NCBI RefSeq assembly: GCF_047496725.1
Contig: NC_132981.1
Span: forward strand, 9,288,501 to 9,352,500
Length of the DNA stretch: 64,000 bases
Direction of reading: 5' to 3'
From: Anoplolepis gracilipes
Taxonomy: Eukaryota; Arthropoda; Insecta; Hymenoptera; Formicidae
Shown: in pieces, positions 25,431 to 36,803 of the stretch
How positions within the stretch are numbered: the stretch's first letter is position 1
How the letters are laid out: every line of letters begins with the position of its first letter
Position numbers and translations under genes: made by a program
The notes under the pieces: model-generated
What the model was told of the DNA's origin: nothing
What the model saw: only the letters and a program-made list of their open reading frames with translations
Databases searched by the model: none

Positions 25431-26090
25431 AATCTATTCATTCGATGCGATAATTTGATACGAGTCTTCTCGGACGATTAATAGAAAGAAAAGAGTCGTA
25501 TGAATTTGTCCAAAAACTATGTGAGTTTGACGGGACACGACAGCTGGCCGAAGAAAAGTTCGCTTCCTGTGACGTATCTGACAACCGCGTGGCGTTTCCA
25601 CTGCGAGTTCTCCCGCGCGGTGAGGAGGAAAATGTGTTTCACGATGTGGCAGGTCGCAGAAGCGTGCGGAAACGAGAGAGACGCGACTTACGTCATCGCG
25701 TCCCTCGTGGATCGAATATTGAATCGGCATGCCGATGTTGTTACGACCGGCAAAATAACAGGAAGCCGGCCGGCCGTATTGATACGTGCACACGCGCGGC
25801 GCTTGACAGGATATTGATTTGATACTCGCTTTCTCTCTTCTTTTCTTCCTCTCTCTTTCTCTTTATTTCTTTCTCTATATCTATATCTATCTATCTATCT
25901 ATCTATCTATTTATCTCTTTCTCTCTCTCTCTCTCTCTCTTGTCCGTACTGGACGCTTGTATTCTGCTTGGAGAGTATCATGTTCGCATATCTCACTCGC
26001 GGCCAAAATGGAAAAATCGATGCCACTGTGAACAAGGTCGCGCGCGTCATCCTTATGGACCTACAAACCTTTCAGGAAACCGCGACAAAT
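25431..26090. other. GC-rich islet followed by CTAT and CT repeats
   Basis: The left part (25490-25830) is GC-rich with overlapping ORFs on both strands and no domain. The right part holds CTAT units (about 25873-25915) and a CT run (25917-25940). No exon of KDM3 was recognised here. Confidence 0.45.
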
Positions 26091-27520
26091 CCAATTAAAA
26101 CATTCTGGTTTATTAATCAAGATTTTATGAGATAGTATGTGATTAATACTACATTTATACATTTTTCGTCATACATTCTTAAACAATATATACAAACAAT
26201 ATAATAAGTATAATATATTTACCAAAAATCAGTATATCTTTGAATTATAAATATTTTTTTGTAGTGATAATATATTTTCTTAAATTTATATATATTGTGT
26301 GTGTGATAATATAAAGTATTATAATGTAATTATAATTAACACTATATATAATGTTATCGTCAAATTTCGAAATGCAGTGTATTTGTATAATAATAATTAT
26401 TTTGTTAACAATATTACTCGACTAAGAATTAACTGATAAATAAAAATGTCAAATTAAGTATACTAATTTTACCGTAAATGACAGCTACTGTTAATAATTA
26501 TTCGCTTTGTATTATTATATTTAACATGTATGCGTCATCTGTCAAGTTATACCTAATATTAGACGTCCAAACGTAGACTGTGTTTTCTTTAAAACGATCA
26601 ATAAATGTAAAATTTTTAATTTAATTATTTTTACAAAATAGCTAAAATCATACTAGAAAGACGAATGCAAAAAATATGATAAAGTTATTCATAATAACAT
26701 TCTAATAATTTTTTACCTATCTTTTAATACAAAAAAATAATAGTTTTTCTGGCTAATTATAATATTATTTCTTTGAATATATATAGAGGTATAGTATACT
26801 AATAATTAATAAATAGTAATTTTAGAATTTTTCATAATTATAATATTGTTATATGCTTCTTTCTTATTTATTTGTTTATAATTTTTTAATAATATTTTTT
26901 TGTATCTTATTTAGTTTAAATTATATCAAGTATATCCCTGTTGTTTTTTTACAATTATGTGCAACGTAATTTCTTGATACTTGTTGATGAATGTTCTTAA
27001 AAAATTTAATATCAAAGAGCGTGTAATAAAATTCTAACTCTTCTCTTCTTTCTTCTGCTGGAATGAAGATTTTCCGTGACCGATCACGTACGCTGTTGTT
27101 TATTTTTACATATCAACATCAAATCGTTATTCATTTAACGTTTATCACAAAATATTACATATTACGTGCGTTTAATAATTACTATTACATTGTTACCAGT
27201 GATGCAATTTGGACATTTTACTTTACTATACTTAAAAATACCGTATAATTCAGTCAAATAATATCTCATCAGAAAACTTTTATATTATCCATTAATTGAA
27301 TTGAACATGAATATTTTTTTTACAAAAAAAATAATAACTGTTTATATAAAAATAGTTTTGAATTTTTTTAAATTTAATTAAGAATAAATTGAATTACATA
27401 TTTTTATAGAAAATCATTTTTTTGAACTTTGAAGTATCTCTTTAAGCCATTTTTAAATCTCCTCTCTCTTTCTTCTTCATTAGTATTATTATTATTATTA
27501 TTATTATAGTTAATTATCGG
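26091..27520. other. AT-rich non-coding DNA
   Basis: Very AT-rich. An ATT trinucleotide repeat lies at 27481-27507, directly before the GC-rich island. I see nothing else. Confidence 0.6.
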
Positions 27521-28050
27521 GCATTGTCGGACCTACGATGATTAGTGGAGCGTAGTCGCCCAGTTCCTAATCTCCGTCTGGAACAAGCGCGGGTCTGGTA
27601 CCACGCTGAGAGCTGTCTAGTAGTGGGGGCAAGAAAGGGGATCGAAGGAGGGGAGGTGGAATGCCGCTTAGAACGTAAAGGGGGAAATTCAGTAAAGGGG
27701 AAGAGCATTCGTCCATGGTCGTTGGAGAAAATTGTGGTAGGTCGTGATAGCAAAATGGCCGACCTGATGGTTGCCCAGGAAACCATCTGGGCGGTGCTCT
27801 GGCGTTTACCAAGAGGCGGAGCTTGATGGTCTCGGCGGCCATTATGGTTCTCCACTCCGAGAGATACTGCCACCTGGTAAACGTCCCCTGAAACCAGCCT
27901 CGATACTGGGAATATCGCCACCACCCCCGGGGACCGTCTGGGATGCAGACGAGAGAGAGCGTTCTTGCATTTTCGTACAGCCGCACTTTGAAATAGTCCT
28001 AGAATTACCGAGTGTGTTTCATTCGCTCGAATTGTCTCTGAGGGACTAGA
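27521..28050 (+). promoter_or_regulatory. GC-rich motif-dense island, candidate promoter for KDM3
   Basis: A sharply bounded GC-rich block of about 530 bases lies in AT-rich DNA, 2.9 kb upstream of the first recognised KDM3 exon. It contains two YY1/PHO-type cores in opposite orientation: the complement of CGGCCATTTTGC at 27750-27761, and CGGCCATTATGG at 27836-27847. Between them is a nearly perfect 22-base palindrome at 27766-27787 with an RFX-like core GTTGCCCAGGAAAC. YY1-type motifs near transcription starts are typical of housekeeping and chromatin genes. Overlapping ORFs on both strands (for example 27771-28049 on + and 27567-27986 on -) show no recognisable domain and are explained by GC content. 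Promoter activity is an inference; a Polycomb-type PHO element is an alternative. Confidence 0.4.
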
Positions 28051-29270
28051 TATATTATTGATGCAAAAATTATCTTGATAGATTGTACTTTATTTTTGTT
28101 TAGTTAATTTGTTAGTCGAATTATTCAAAATCATATTTGTCATTTGAATGTAATGAAAAATAAGAAATTTTTTGATGTCATTAATTATCGCCAATAGAGT
28201 GAGTTACACTTAAGAGTCGCATTAAAGTATTTTTTTTTTTATAATCGGGAAGATGGAGTTAACGGAATCAATCGCAGATTGTTAGTGCATATAATTGTAA
28301 AGCAACGAGTCAGTTTACATCATTTGTTTTGATATAAACTTAACGACTGTATGCATTAACAATCTGCAATTTATTTTACATTAGGTATTAGGTATATATT
28401 GATTACTTTTATTAAAGCTTTTTGACATTATTTTGAACATTTTTATATTTTTATATTTTTAATCTTTTTAATAAATTATTTTAATATTCATTTAAAGTTA
28501 CCTTTATTATTTTAAATATACCAAAAATAATGATTGTTCCGTTACATTATTTGTAATCAATCATCGCAATGTTTTACTCGCTATTATTAATAAATCGGTA
28601 AAAGATTTGTCGTGTCTTGGTTGGCATACTATATAATCTAGATGGGACACGGAAATGTATCTAAAAGATTCTTGCGAAAATGGATTACAATTCCGAACAT
28701 AATCTATCCGAATGTCCCGTCGAAATTGCGTGGCAGTGCTATTAAACGCACGCGTGCTCGCGAGATTGCGTTATTATTAATCATTCGTATATCGTTTACA
28801 AGGCAGATCACAGCGCGTCCCTCGCCAATTATTAACGGCCGTTGCGCCCGTAGATATTTACTTATTAATTAACCGATTAACGTTTCGCAATTATACGCCG
28901 TCACGCTCCACTCGCGTATCCGGAAACCGCGCGAACCGTCTGTATTTTATCTCAGGGTTCTTGCTTGTTGGATTAATAATAACTACGATATTGCGGTATC
29001 CGTCACGTGTGGCACTATATAGAGATACCGAAATCAGTGTTTGTCCAACCTACCATTTGTAGACATTAATTAATTTTCTATGGCCAGACAAATTTATATA
29101 TTGCGCTGTTTTGTTTAATTATGAAAAGAACAGAATAAATTGATATTATCAGTAGAATAAAATTTATTTATGTGTTAATAAATGACTATATAAAGTACAG
29201 ATATTGTTTCGACACAAAAATCATCACTGGTTTTCGAAATTAAACAATTATATTTATGATATGTATGTGA

Positions 29271-29302
<32 letters not shown>

Positions 29303-30899
29303 TATCTATACAAGTCACTTTCTTATCTCTTGCTTAAAAATGGGATTAAATTGTTATATGGTTATATGTCTTATCGTGATATAAACAGAACAACTACAAA
29401 TAATGTATGATTGGACACTGAATCGCACGTATCTCTAGTCACGGCGGTGATTTCTACGAGCTCGCTCCGCTCGTAAATGCTGATTTATAAATTAATTGGC
29501 TGACACACCATGACCGCACCGAGTCACGCGCTCCCCTTACGATTACGATGATCCCGGTGCACCAGAGAAATGAGAGGGTGGCATATCGCAGGGTATTTCA
29601 AGTACCTAAAGACGGATATTTCGTTGCGAAATGTCATTCTATAAATATATTGCAAGCACATTTTTCTGCATTGATTTTGTTGTACGAACAAAAGGATTTT
29701 TCTTATTATTATTTTCTTCTTTTTTTATCACAAAAATATCGTAATGATATTTTCTTTAATTGTATAAGCAATTAAGAGTAATAAATTTCATAGAAATAAT
29801 ATTCTTATAGGCAACAAGATTTTATTCTTTAATTTTTGAATAGACTTTATTAAAAGGAGCAATTTTATTTTTTATAATGATCCTAATTTTATTTCTTAAA
29901 TATATTTAATGTCGGAAATTAAAAAAATATAAGTAGTAGGTATTTATTTAAATTTTGGATAAAGTAGGACATACGTTCCGTAGAAACTACGAATCACAGA
30001 ATGACAATTCGTGATTCAATTCAACCCTCTTTCCGTATTGAATCCGGTCGCGTTGACAAAGCCTGAGAGTAAACCGAGCGTGCGTTTCCTACTATATCCT
30101 ATCTCCTGACCCTTTGTTATCCTAGCGCGGGCTGCACTTTCTGCTTCAAGCCAGAGGTTATGAATAATACATATTAATTACACCCGTCCCACGTATACCT
30201 TGTTCTCCTTGTATAAATATATGTGGCAAATTCGAGACAATCTCTCCATCGACACGCCAATTCGTTGTATACATTCTTAGAGAATCGAATGAGAGGCTCG
30301 ATAACACATTAGCACGCATGAATATCGCGATAATGGACGCTGATAATTAACTAGATGATTATTACGTGGGTAGCTGAAAAGGTCCCGCCTAGTGCATCGT
30401 TCGCATGATAACCGCTCATTATCGAGAACGATTTAATCCTTAATTCCTTGCGGTTCCGTGGAATAAATACAACTTATATAGATTTTATATTTCGTTTATA
30501 GCACCTGCTATTTCAAAAGTATCGGATGAGAGTACATTATTGTTATATTATGAATTTAAAAGAACGGTAATGTAGATTATTTTAATAATAATGTCGTTTA
30601 ATTATTCGCGAATTTTTTTGTCAGATTTTTCAGAAAAATATGTAGTTTCTGTACGTGCACATTGTACATTATAGCACAATTGCAACGATAAAAAAATTAT
30701 TATTATAATTAAGAGAAAAATGAGTATTATAATTTATTTTAAAAATGTATTATCAACATCTGCATTGTTAGGTCACCTTTATTAAAAGTTGACATACTTT
30801 ATTTTAGAAATAAGTTTGTTTATTATTACAATTTAAATTTTAATTGCCCTTTTAATATATTGTACGTGTTTACTACATGCGCTTGATTTATGTTTACAG
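28051..30899. other. AT-rich DNA between the island and the first KDM3 exon
   Basis: If the 27.5-28.05 kb island is the KDM3 promoter, this is the first intron or contains the missing start exon. I looked for a phase-0 exon encoding the conserved W-G-IRAVS-type motif that precedes VEFDG in human KDM3A and found none. GC-richer pieces lie at about 28640-28960, 29430-29640 and 30000-30460. A TA repeat lies at 29270-29293. Confidence 0.5.
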
Positions 30900-31151
30900 A
30901 TTCTCGTAGAATACGACGACGTGGAATGGCAAAGGAGAGAGTGGTTGTCGCCTCACAGGGATGCCGTGTTCTCCTTCTTTCTCATTGAACGAGGTCTCTA
31001 CTGGGCCGAGCGACCTGACCCCAGACACGCCAGTCTCATCCCCATCGATCATCACAATCACGCGAACAATAACCACCATCAGCACCGCATTAACGGAAAA
31101 CCGCTCAGAGGCGCCACGGCAATCGCCGACAGCGTTGCCTGGCCAGCTCTT
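30900..31151 (+). CDS. Kdm3: KDM3 coding exon A (first recognised exon)
   Basis: This exon encodes 84 residues and is phase 0 at both ends. It is preceded by an acceptor (tgtttacag) and followed by a donor (gtgagt). It begins ILVEYDDVEWQRREW, which corresponds to the VEFDG...W block of human KDM3A/KDM3B, and continues with a hydrophobic segment (VFSFFLIE, residues 23-30) and WAERPDP (residues 35-41). It ends WPAL, which joins exactly onto TFYPLV of the next exon. Residues 49-64 carry a His/Asn-rich run (DHHNHANNNHHQHR) between the WAERPDP and WPAL blocks; the human proteins have only a short linker there. No start codon fits ahead of the first residue, so an upstream coding exon ending in phase 0 is expected. 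Confidence 0.92.
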
Positions 31152-32561
31152 GTGAGTGCAAATAAATTACTGTACTTGCAAATTTTTGGACAATTTTACA
31201 ATTTTTTTTCTTTAACAAAAAAACATTGCAATGATGCTTGTCTTATAGAGTTGTCTTTATAATTTAATTGGTTTTATTGTCTTATTAAATTACAAAAAGA
31301 TGTATTATAAAAACTTTAATATTTAAAAAATTATTATATTTTTACTAAACTCGACATTATAGAGTTATCAGAGAATATAAAAATTAAAAAAAAAAAAAAA
31401 AATATCGAAAGGATAGCATCATACACGAATATTTAATATCCATTATCAAGTTCTTTTTTCAAATGAAAATATTTATAAGAACTTTTTTAGTTTCGTTAGA
31501 AATGATTCATAGATTGCACAAATTATGTGTAATATTGTTGAAAAATTTTTTATCACGGAATAATCATGGATATAATATACATATGTGAAATTTCCATAGT
31601 AATCTATTATGCGTATGATTTCCTTCAAATTTTACATAAAAGTGTATATCATTCAGCGAGCTACTATTTTTTATGCAAATCTTTCATATTTTACCGATGA
31701 TAATTGAAGAATGCTTGCAATCCTCTATATTCGGATATTAATCAGTCCGTGGTTAATTAATGAAATATCCGATTTTCCATTCCTGTTGAATAAATTTTAC
31801 GATCGACACAATTCGACCGTTATAAAACAGCGCGTTCCATTGGCTCCGTGCTTTTTTGCTCGTTAAAATTTTAATGCTTCGATTGAGCGAGCTTAATTAT
31901 TTTACGAGGGCTCAATGACGCAAAAGTAATTACATTTATATGATATTAAATTTTTGCCTTTTGATTTTTTCTAGACTTTAAAATTAAACCTCTGAGTTCA
32001 ATGTTATAAATATCATCAAAAAAGATTGCTACTATTATCATTGATGTTAAATGTTAACATCAATATTTTTTTTTTCATTTATTTGAACAATAAATTTTGT
32101 ATAATGTGCTTAAATCTGATCATCATATATTAAGTAAAAAAATTGTTTATACTTTCTTATAACATGAGAGTGCTTTTTACCGTTTTCTCTTTTCTTAATA
32201 AACTTTTTTTATTTAACTTTTTTATTATAACTATTTATTTATCTCATAATTAGTTGGAATTTTTAATTAATGTGTTAGCTAAAATCAATTTATGGTATAG
32301 GAAAAATTATTAAAAATAGATGAATTAAATAATATATATTTTTATAAATATTTTGATATAAATTTCGTTATTATACTTTATTATGTTATTCATCTATAAT
32401 ATTTAACATATTTAACTTTTTCTTCTTTTGATGAAATAATTTGACATAAAATGATTCAATAAAATAGAATCTATACGCATTGAGAACAGTAGAGATATTC
32501 GTTAGTTTAAAATTTATTTTACATAAAACAGAATGGGAGAATCGCTCATGTTTGTTTCTAG
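31152..32561 (+). other. KDM3 intron between exons A and B
   Basis: This 1410-base intron is bounded by gtgagt and a pyrimidine-rich tttgtttctag acceptor. It is AT-rich with poly-A and poly-T stretches, for example an A run near 31386-31402. I see no conserved ORF, RNA gene or mobile element in it. Confidence 0.8.
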
Positions 32562-32675
32562 ACTTTCTATCCTCTCGTGGCACGCGCTGAGTTACACGAA
32601 GACGCCATGCCGATCGAGTTTATGCAAGATCGCAAACTGGACTTCGTCGACTATTCGAAGCTGAAGCCATTCACC
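32562..32675 (+). CDS. Kdm3: KDM3 coding exon B
   Basis: This exon encodes 38 residues and is phase 0 at both ends. The acceptor is tttgtttctag and the donor is gtaagt, a full consensus. The peptide starts TFYPLVARAEL and contains MPIEFMQDRKLDFVDYSKL, ending KPFT. With exon A it rebuilds WPALTFYPLV, the counterpart of WPALTFTPLV in human KDM3B. The following M-PIEF-DRKL-F pattern parallels VPVEYLLDREL-F of the human protein. Exact joining of a conserved motif across the splice is strong support for both exons. A 7.8 kb intron separates it from the next exon. Confidence 0.92.
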
Positions 32676-34223
32676 GTAAGTACCACAAATTGGTTTAAAT
32701 CGCTTAAGACCACGATTGTTCGATGAATTCTAACATCGTATATAATGTAGTAAATAATCGTTAACTCTGTATCTGTTGTATCTAATCTGTATCAGACGAT
32801 GTAATTGCATATTTTGTTAAAGAATACATTCGCGATAATGTTAATTTTTAATTAATTGCGTTTAATTAATTACAAAGTGCGCAACACAAATCCATAAGTA
32901 ATCGAAACTCATAATTATCGATATTTTGTATCGTGCTTTTATTACTTGACATGTTTTCTATTAATTTTATATACGATACATTTTTCTCTCTCTCATAATT
33001 AACATTGCCGGGATATTTAAGCTTTGAAAGCTAAACGTATGAAGAATATAACATTTTTTTATGAGAAAGAATAAATGATTCAATAGCAGTATTTTTTAAT
33101 CATTCGTATACTGATATGCATTGGTTTTCAAGAGGAAAGCGAAAAAAACGTAAAATTTGCATGCTCGAGATAAGGTACGTTGACGCAATCTGTTATTTCG
33201 TTTCCCTTCTAATTTCCTTGCGATGTCCTGCACATTTCACGCGTGAGATGCGATAAAGGATTTCGAAACACACATGCACGACTAAGAGTCCACGCGAGCA
33301 AGTTTGGCGAACATCGTATGACGCGTTGCCGGTGGCCACTTCCGCGCTTTACGACTGGAAACTTACTTCGTTAGGAACGCTGGAACTTAGTTAGGGAACA
33401 AGTTCCTCGGAGCCATTGGCGCATCCGACACCCCTCCAAAACGACGGACGCGAGCGCGAGCTCTCTCAAGACGCTGTTGTGAGTAATCTTTCACGGGACT
33501 CTCGTTGTCCAACTTCTCGTAAGAGCTGAAGAGTATGATCGAACTTGCCGGTTGGAAGACGAGCAGCCGAACTTTGGCTCCAGTTACCGTCTTTCACTTT
33601 TGCGTATGTGCAGGAATTATATTTACGAACGCGACAGAACTCTTTTCACGCGAATAATATCTCCTCTTGTTTTATGTTCCGAAAGTATTTTTAGCGAAGA
33701 CGGAAGATAAATGAACGTAAAATAACGTATAAAGAAAATGAAAGTAATTTAGTTTGCAACACGCTGGGGCTAAAGGGAAATAAGTTAAATTCAAACATAA
33801 ATGGGATTGTTTATCCATTTTACAATTAAAAACTTCAGACATAAATGTAATTCAAACTTGCATTTCTCTTTTCCCGAGATTTAATTCTTTGACGCTCACT
33901 CGCACAAAATGTAGGTGAGAATTTTACACGAAGAAACATGAACGCTTCCTCTCGTTGTCAGTTTTGGAACGTCTTCGAATGATGGATCGGAACCAATTGA
34001 AAACACTCAAATAGATTTCGGTCATCGAGTAAAATTTTCCTCGGAAAGAACCTTTCGGAACGTAATCCTAAATAAAAAGTCTTATTATTTTGTAATATAA
34101 TAGACAGAATTGATAGAACATAAATATGTATGTCGACCTCTGACATAGAGAAACGCAAGATCCGACTAAGAGAATAAATCGATCTCTCTTTACGAGAGAG
34201 ATAATGCGCGCATAAATGTGTTT

Positions 34224-34261
34224 GTGCGTGCGTGTGTGCGTGCGTGCGTGCGTGCGTGCGG
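34224..34261. repeat. GTGC/GTGT microsatellite
   Basis: Alternating GTGC and GTGT units over about 38 bases in intron B-C. Confidence 0.9.
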
Positions 34262-35171
34262 GTTGGTATGTATGTAAGCGTGTAACTACTTTAGAAGTTG
34301 TAGCACTTCTATTACACAGGGTAGAGGAAGAGTTGAGCGTGGTGGAATTGTTTCCAAGTAATTAAACTACCGGAAAACTTTTACCGTTAAAACTTTTCTC
34401 TGCTTCGGTGACGGTAGCGGGGCGAGTTTTAAGTCGTTTACGTGCGATGAGAACCTTCAGACCAGCGGCGGTCAGGTTCAGGTGTCTCTCTTACCTTTCA
34501 GGTTCGCTCTTTACCTGCTGACTTGATTCACTTTAAGTAAGATAAATATTCTTATGATTAAAAATACGTATCAGAAATTTTTCGCATTATTATAATGACA
34601 TGTAAACTGCTCTACTTTTTCCTTAAAATTTATAATAGAATTTTAATTCGAGACAATCTTTAACTATATACGGAAGTGCATTTTTAAATACAAAATATTA
34701 CATGTGAAATTTCGTCTTGCATTTTGACAAACAGAGTGAGACGGAGTTTCAATTTTTATTCGCAGAGTGATAAATTGATTTTTTTGGCTCGATGAAAAAA
34801 ATCCTCCACCGATTCAGTCATCTACAGCTGCTCGACTAAATCTTTACTTTAAGCTGAACGAATCGATGCGCTTGCGTTCTGTCGAGAACAGGAGAAAGTC
34901 AACGGGTTAAATGTAAAGGAAAAGAAAAAGGAGCGAGAAGAAACGGCGCGAGAGGGGGAGGGCCGATTTCGTCCAGAGGCGAAGTCGCGCGCGAGAGTGT
35001 GCTGACCCTGAACTATAAATGCAACGGGTTCTTTCTCCTCGCAGCATCGCGCCGCATACCTATCTCTATCAAACGTGCACGCGTGCACTTGCGCGTAACG
35101 TCTCTCTCGCCTTGCTCTTGTTGGGTTAACCAACCACGGGTGCCGCCAAGAGGGTGCAACCGCGTTTCTTG

Positions 35172-35173
<2 letters not shown>

Positions 35174-35214
<41 letters not shown>
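35174..35214. repeat. CA microsatellite
   Basis: About 41 bases of CA dinucleotides in intron B-C. Confidence 0.95.
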
Positions 35215-35216
<2 letters not shown>

Positions 35217-36623
35217 TTTATAGCCTCCTGAGAGATGTAAAATATTTTATTACAATTCTTTATTAATAGAGTGAATCATTTTACATCAAAAATTTTACCT
35301 CACAGAAAAATGAATTTAATATTATCGGATCAATCGAAGTAGTGAATTTAATAAAATATCTCGAACTGGAGATATAATTTTAGATCCTTCAGAAAAAAAA
35401 AATATATATGAATAAATATGTACATGTATATGGGACGATTGGAAAGGACAAGTGAATGGAGCGAGCCGCGATTTTTATTCCTCTGTGTTCTCCTGAGAAA
35501 GATCCTGCCGACGCCCATGCGATAGTCGTTGCCTCCTGCGCCGGGGGCGTCGTTTGCCGGTTTGGCGACTCGATAGCGCGCATGTACGATCTGCAAGAAA
35601 CGTTGGAGAACGGCCAAAGACGAGGCGCCAACATATTCCCGTTCTGCCTAACGGTCCTTTGCTAAGCGCGACAACGCGGTATTGTACCCTCGGTCTCCCT
35701 TCACGCGATTCTCGCGAGACATAAAAACCCCGAATTCCTGCCTACGCTGTTTCTTGAAAGGCACGCTTACTCACTTCAAAGAGTAATAGGGAAGGGGAAG
35801 AAGAGTGTCTTTCTATTATCTTTATCGTGAAAATTAATCCCATATTCGTCTAAAAACGCGTGTGATTATTTTAGTGGTTTAATTTTTTTTTTTTCAATTT
35901 TCTAAAGGTCGATCGTTTGTCAAAGTATTTTTAAACAGATAGAAAAAAAGATATATATTATAGAAAACACAATTTCACTGATTTATTCAAATTCTTTGGA
36001 ATTTAATTAATTAGAGTTCTTAACGCAATTTGCTAATTAAATTTTTAAAAAATCTAATGTATGATTTTAATATTTTGAGCAATATAGTTATGAAAATACT
36101 TAATATTACACATATTTTAATGATAAAATTATTTATTCTCTTGAGAATTTCTGAAATATCTAAATTTAAGGAATCTGTTAATAAAATAAATTATAAAAAT
36201 TCTGAGACCTTATATTGTCTGAAGAGCTTAATATCTTTGAAGCTTCACTTTTTACAAAATAATCTTATATCCATGTAATATTTAATTACGCGAAGCAGTT
36301 TCGCTTTTAAATAATCTTACAAACGATTTACTACATCGGCGTAGTTTTAATGCAACGCGATTAGGTATATCGGCGATAAAGTCGATGTCGAGATATCGGA
36401 TAATATAATATATACTTAGTGAGCTCATTTTCGAGTCAATTTTGTCGATATAAACAGTGATTGAAGAAGTAGTTGCACGGGAATAATTTTATTGCGCCAA
36501 CGGTACAGCATCTGCTGCATCTTCAATTTGCGACGATAGTCACCTGCTTATTGCTATTCTATTCGCCGACACTTTACAGGCTTGTGATTGTACAACGCAT
36601 CACGATTAATGGCGGACGCGTTC

Positions 36624-36647
36624 TTAATTAAGGAACTCCTTAATTAA
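36624..36647. repeat. Perfect 11-base inverted repeat
   Basis: TTAATTAAGGA and TCCTTAATTAA flank AC. It lies in a GC-richer patch of intron B-C. Confidence 0.7.
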
Positions 36648-36773
36648 TTAGCTGCTGCGTAGTAACTACTAACGAGGATCCAAGGCGTGATAGAACGATA
36701 ACAGCAGACACAATATGGCCCGTGATTTTCCGACCGATAATTTTCATTTTAAGAGATATTTGGGGTCGATTTT

Positions 36774-36803
36774 GTGTGTGCGTGTGCGTGTGCGTGTGCG
36801 TGT
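36774..36803. repeat. GTGTGC microsatellite
   Basis: Four GTGTGC-type units over about 30 bases. Confidence 0.85.

Noticed and set aside
25434..25822. Overlapping ORFs on both strands in the 25.5-25.8 kb islet
   Set aside because: No domain, no frame favoured, no splice-consistent boundary to KDM3.
27823..27873. ATG-started 17-codon segment ending at a GTAAAC donor, as a possible KDM3 start exon
   Set aside because: It lacks the conserved tryptophan and IRAVS-like residues expected before VEYDD, and the donor is weak.
27567..27986. 139-codon minus-strand ORF and overlapping + strand ORFs in the 27.5-28.05 kb island
   Set aside because: Competing frames on both strands with no domain; a promoter-like island explains the open frames better.
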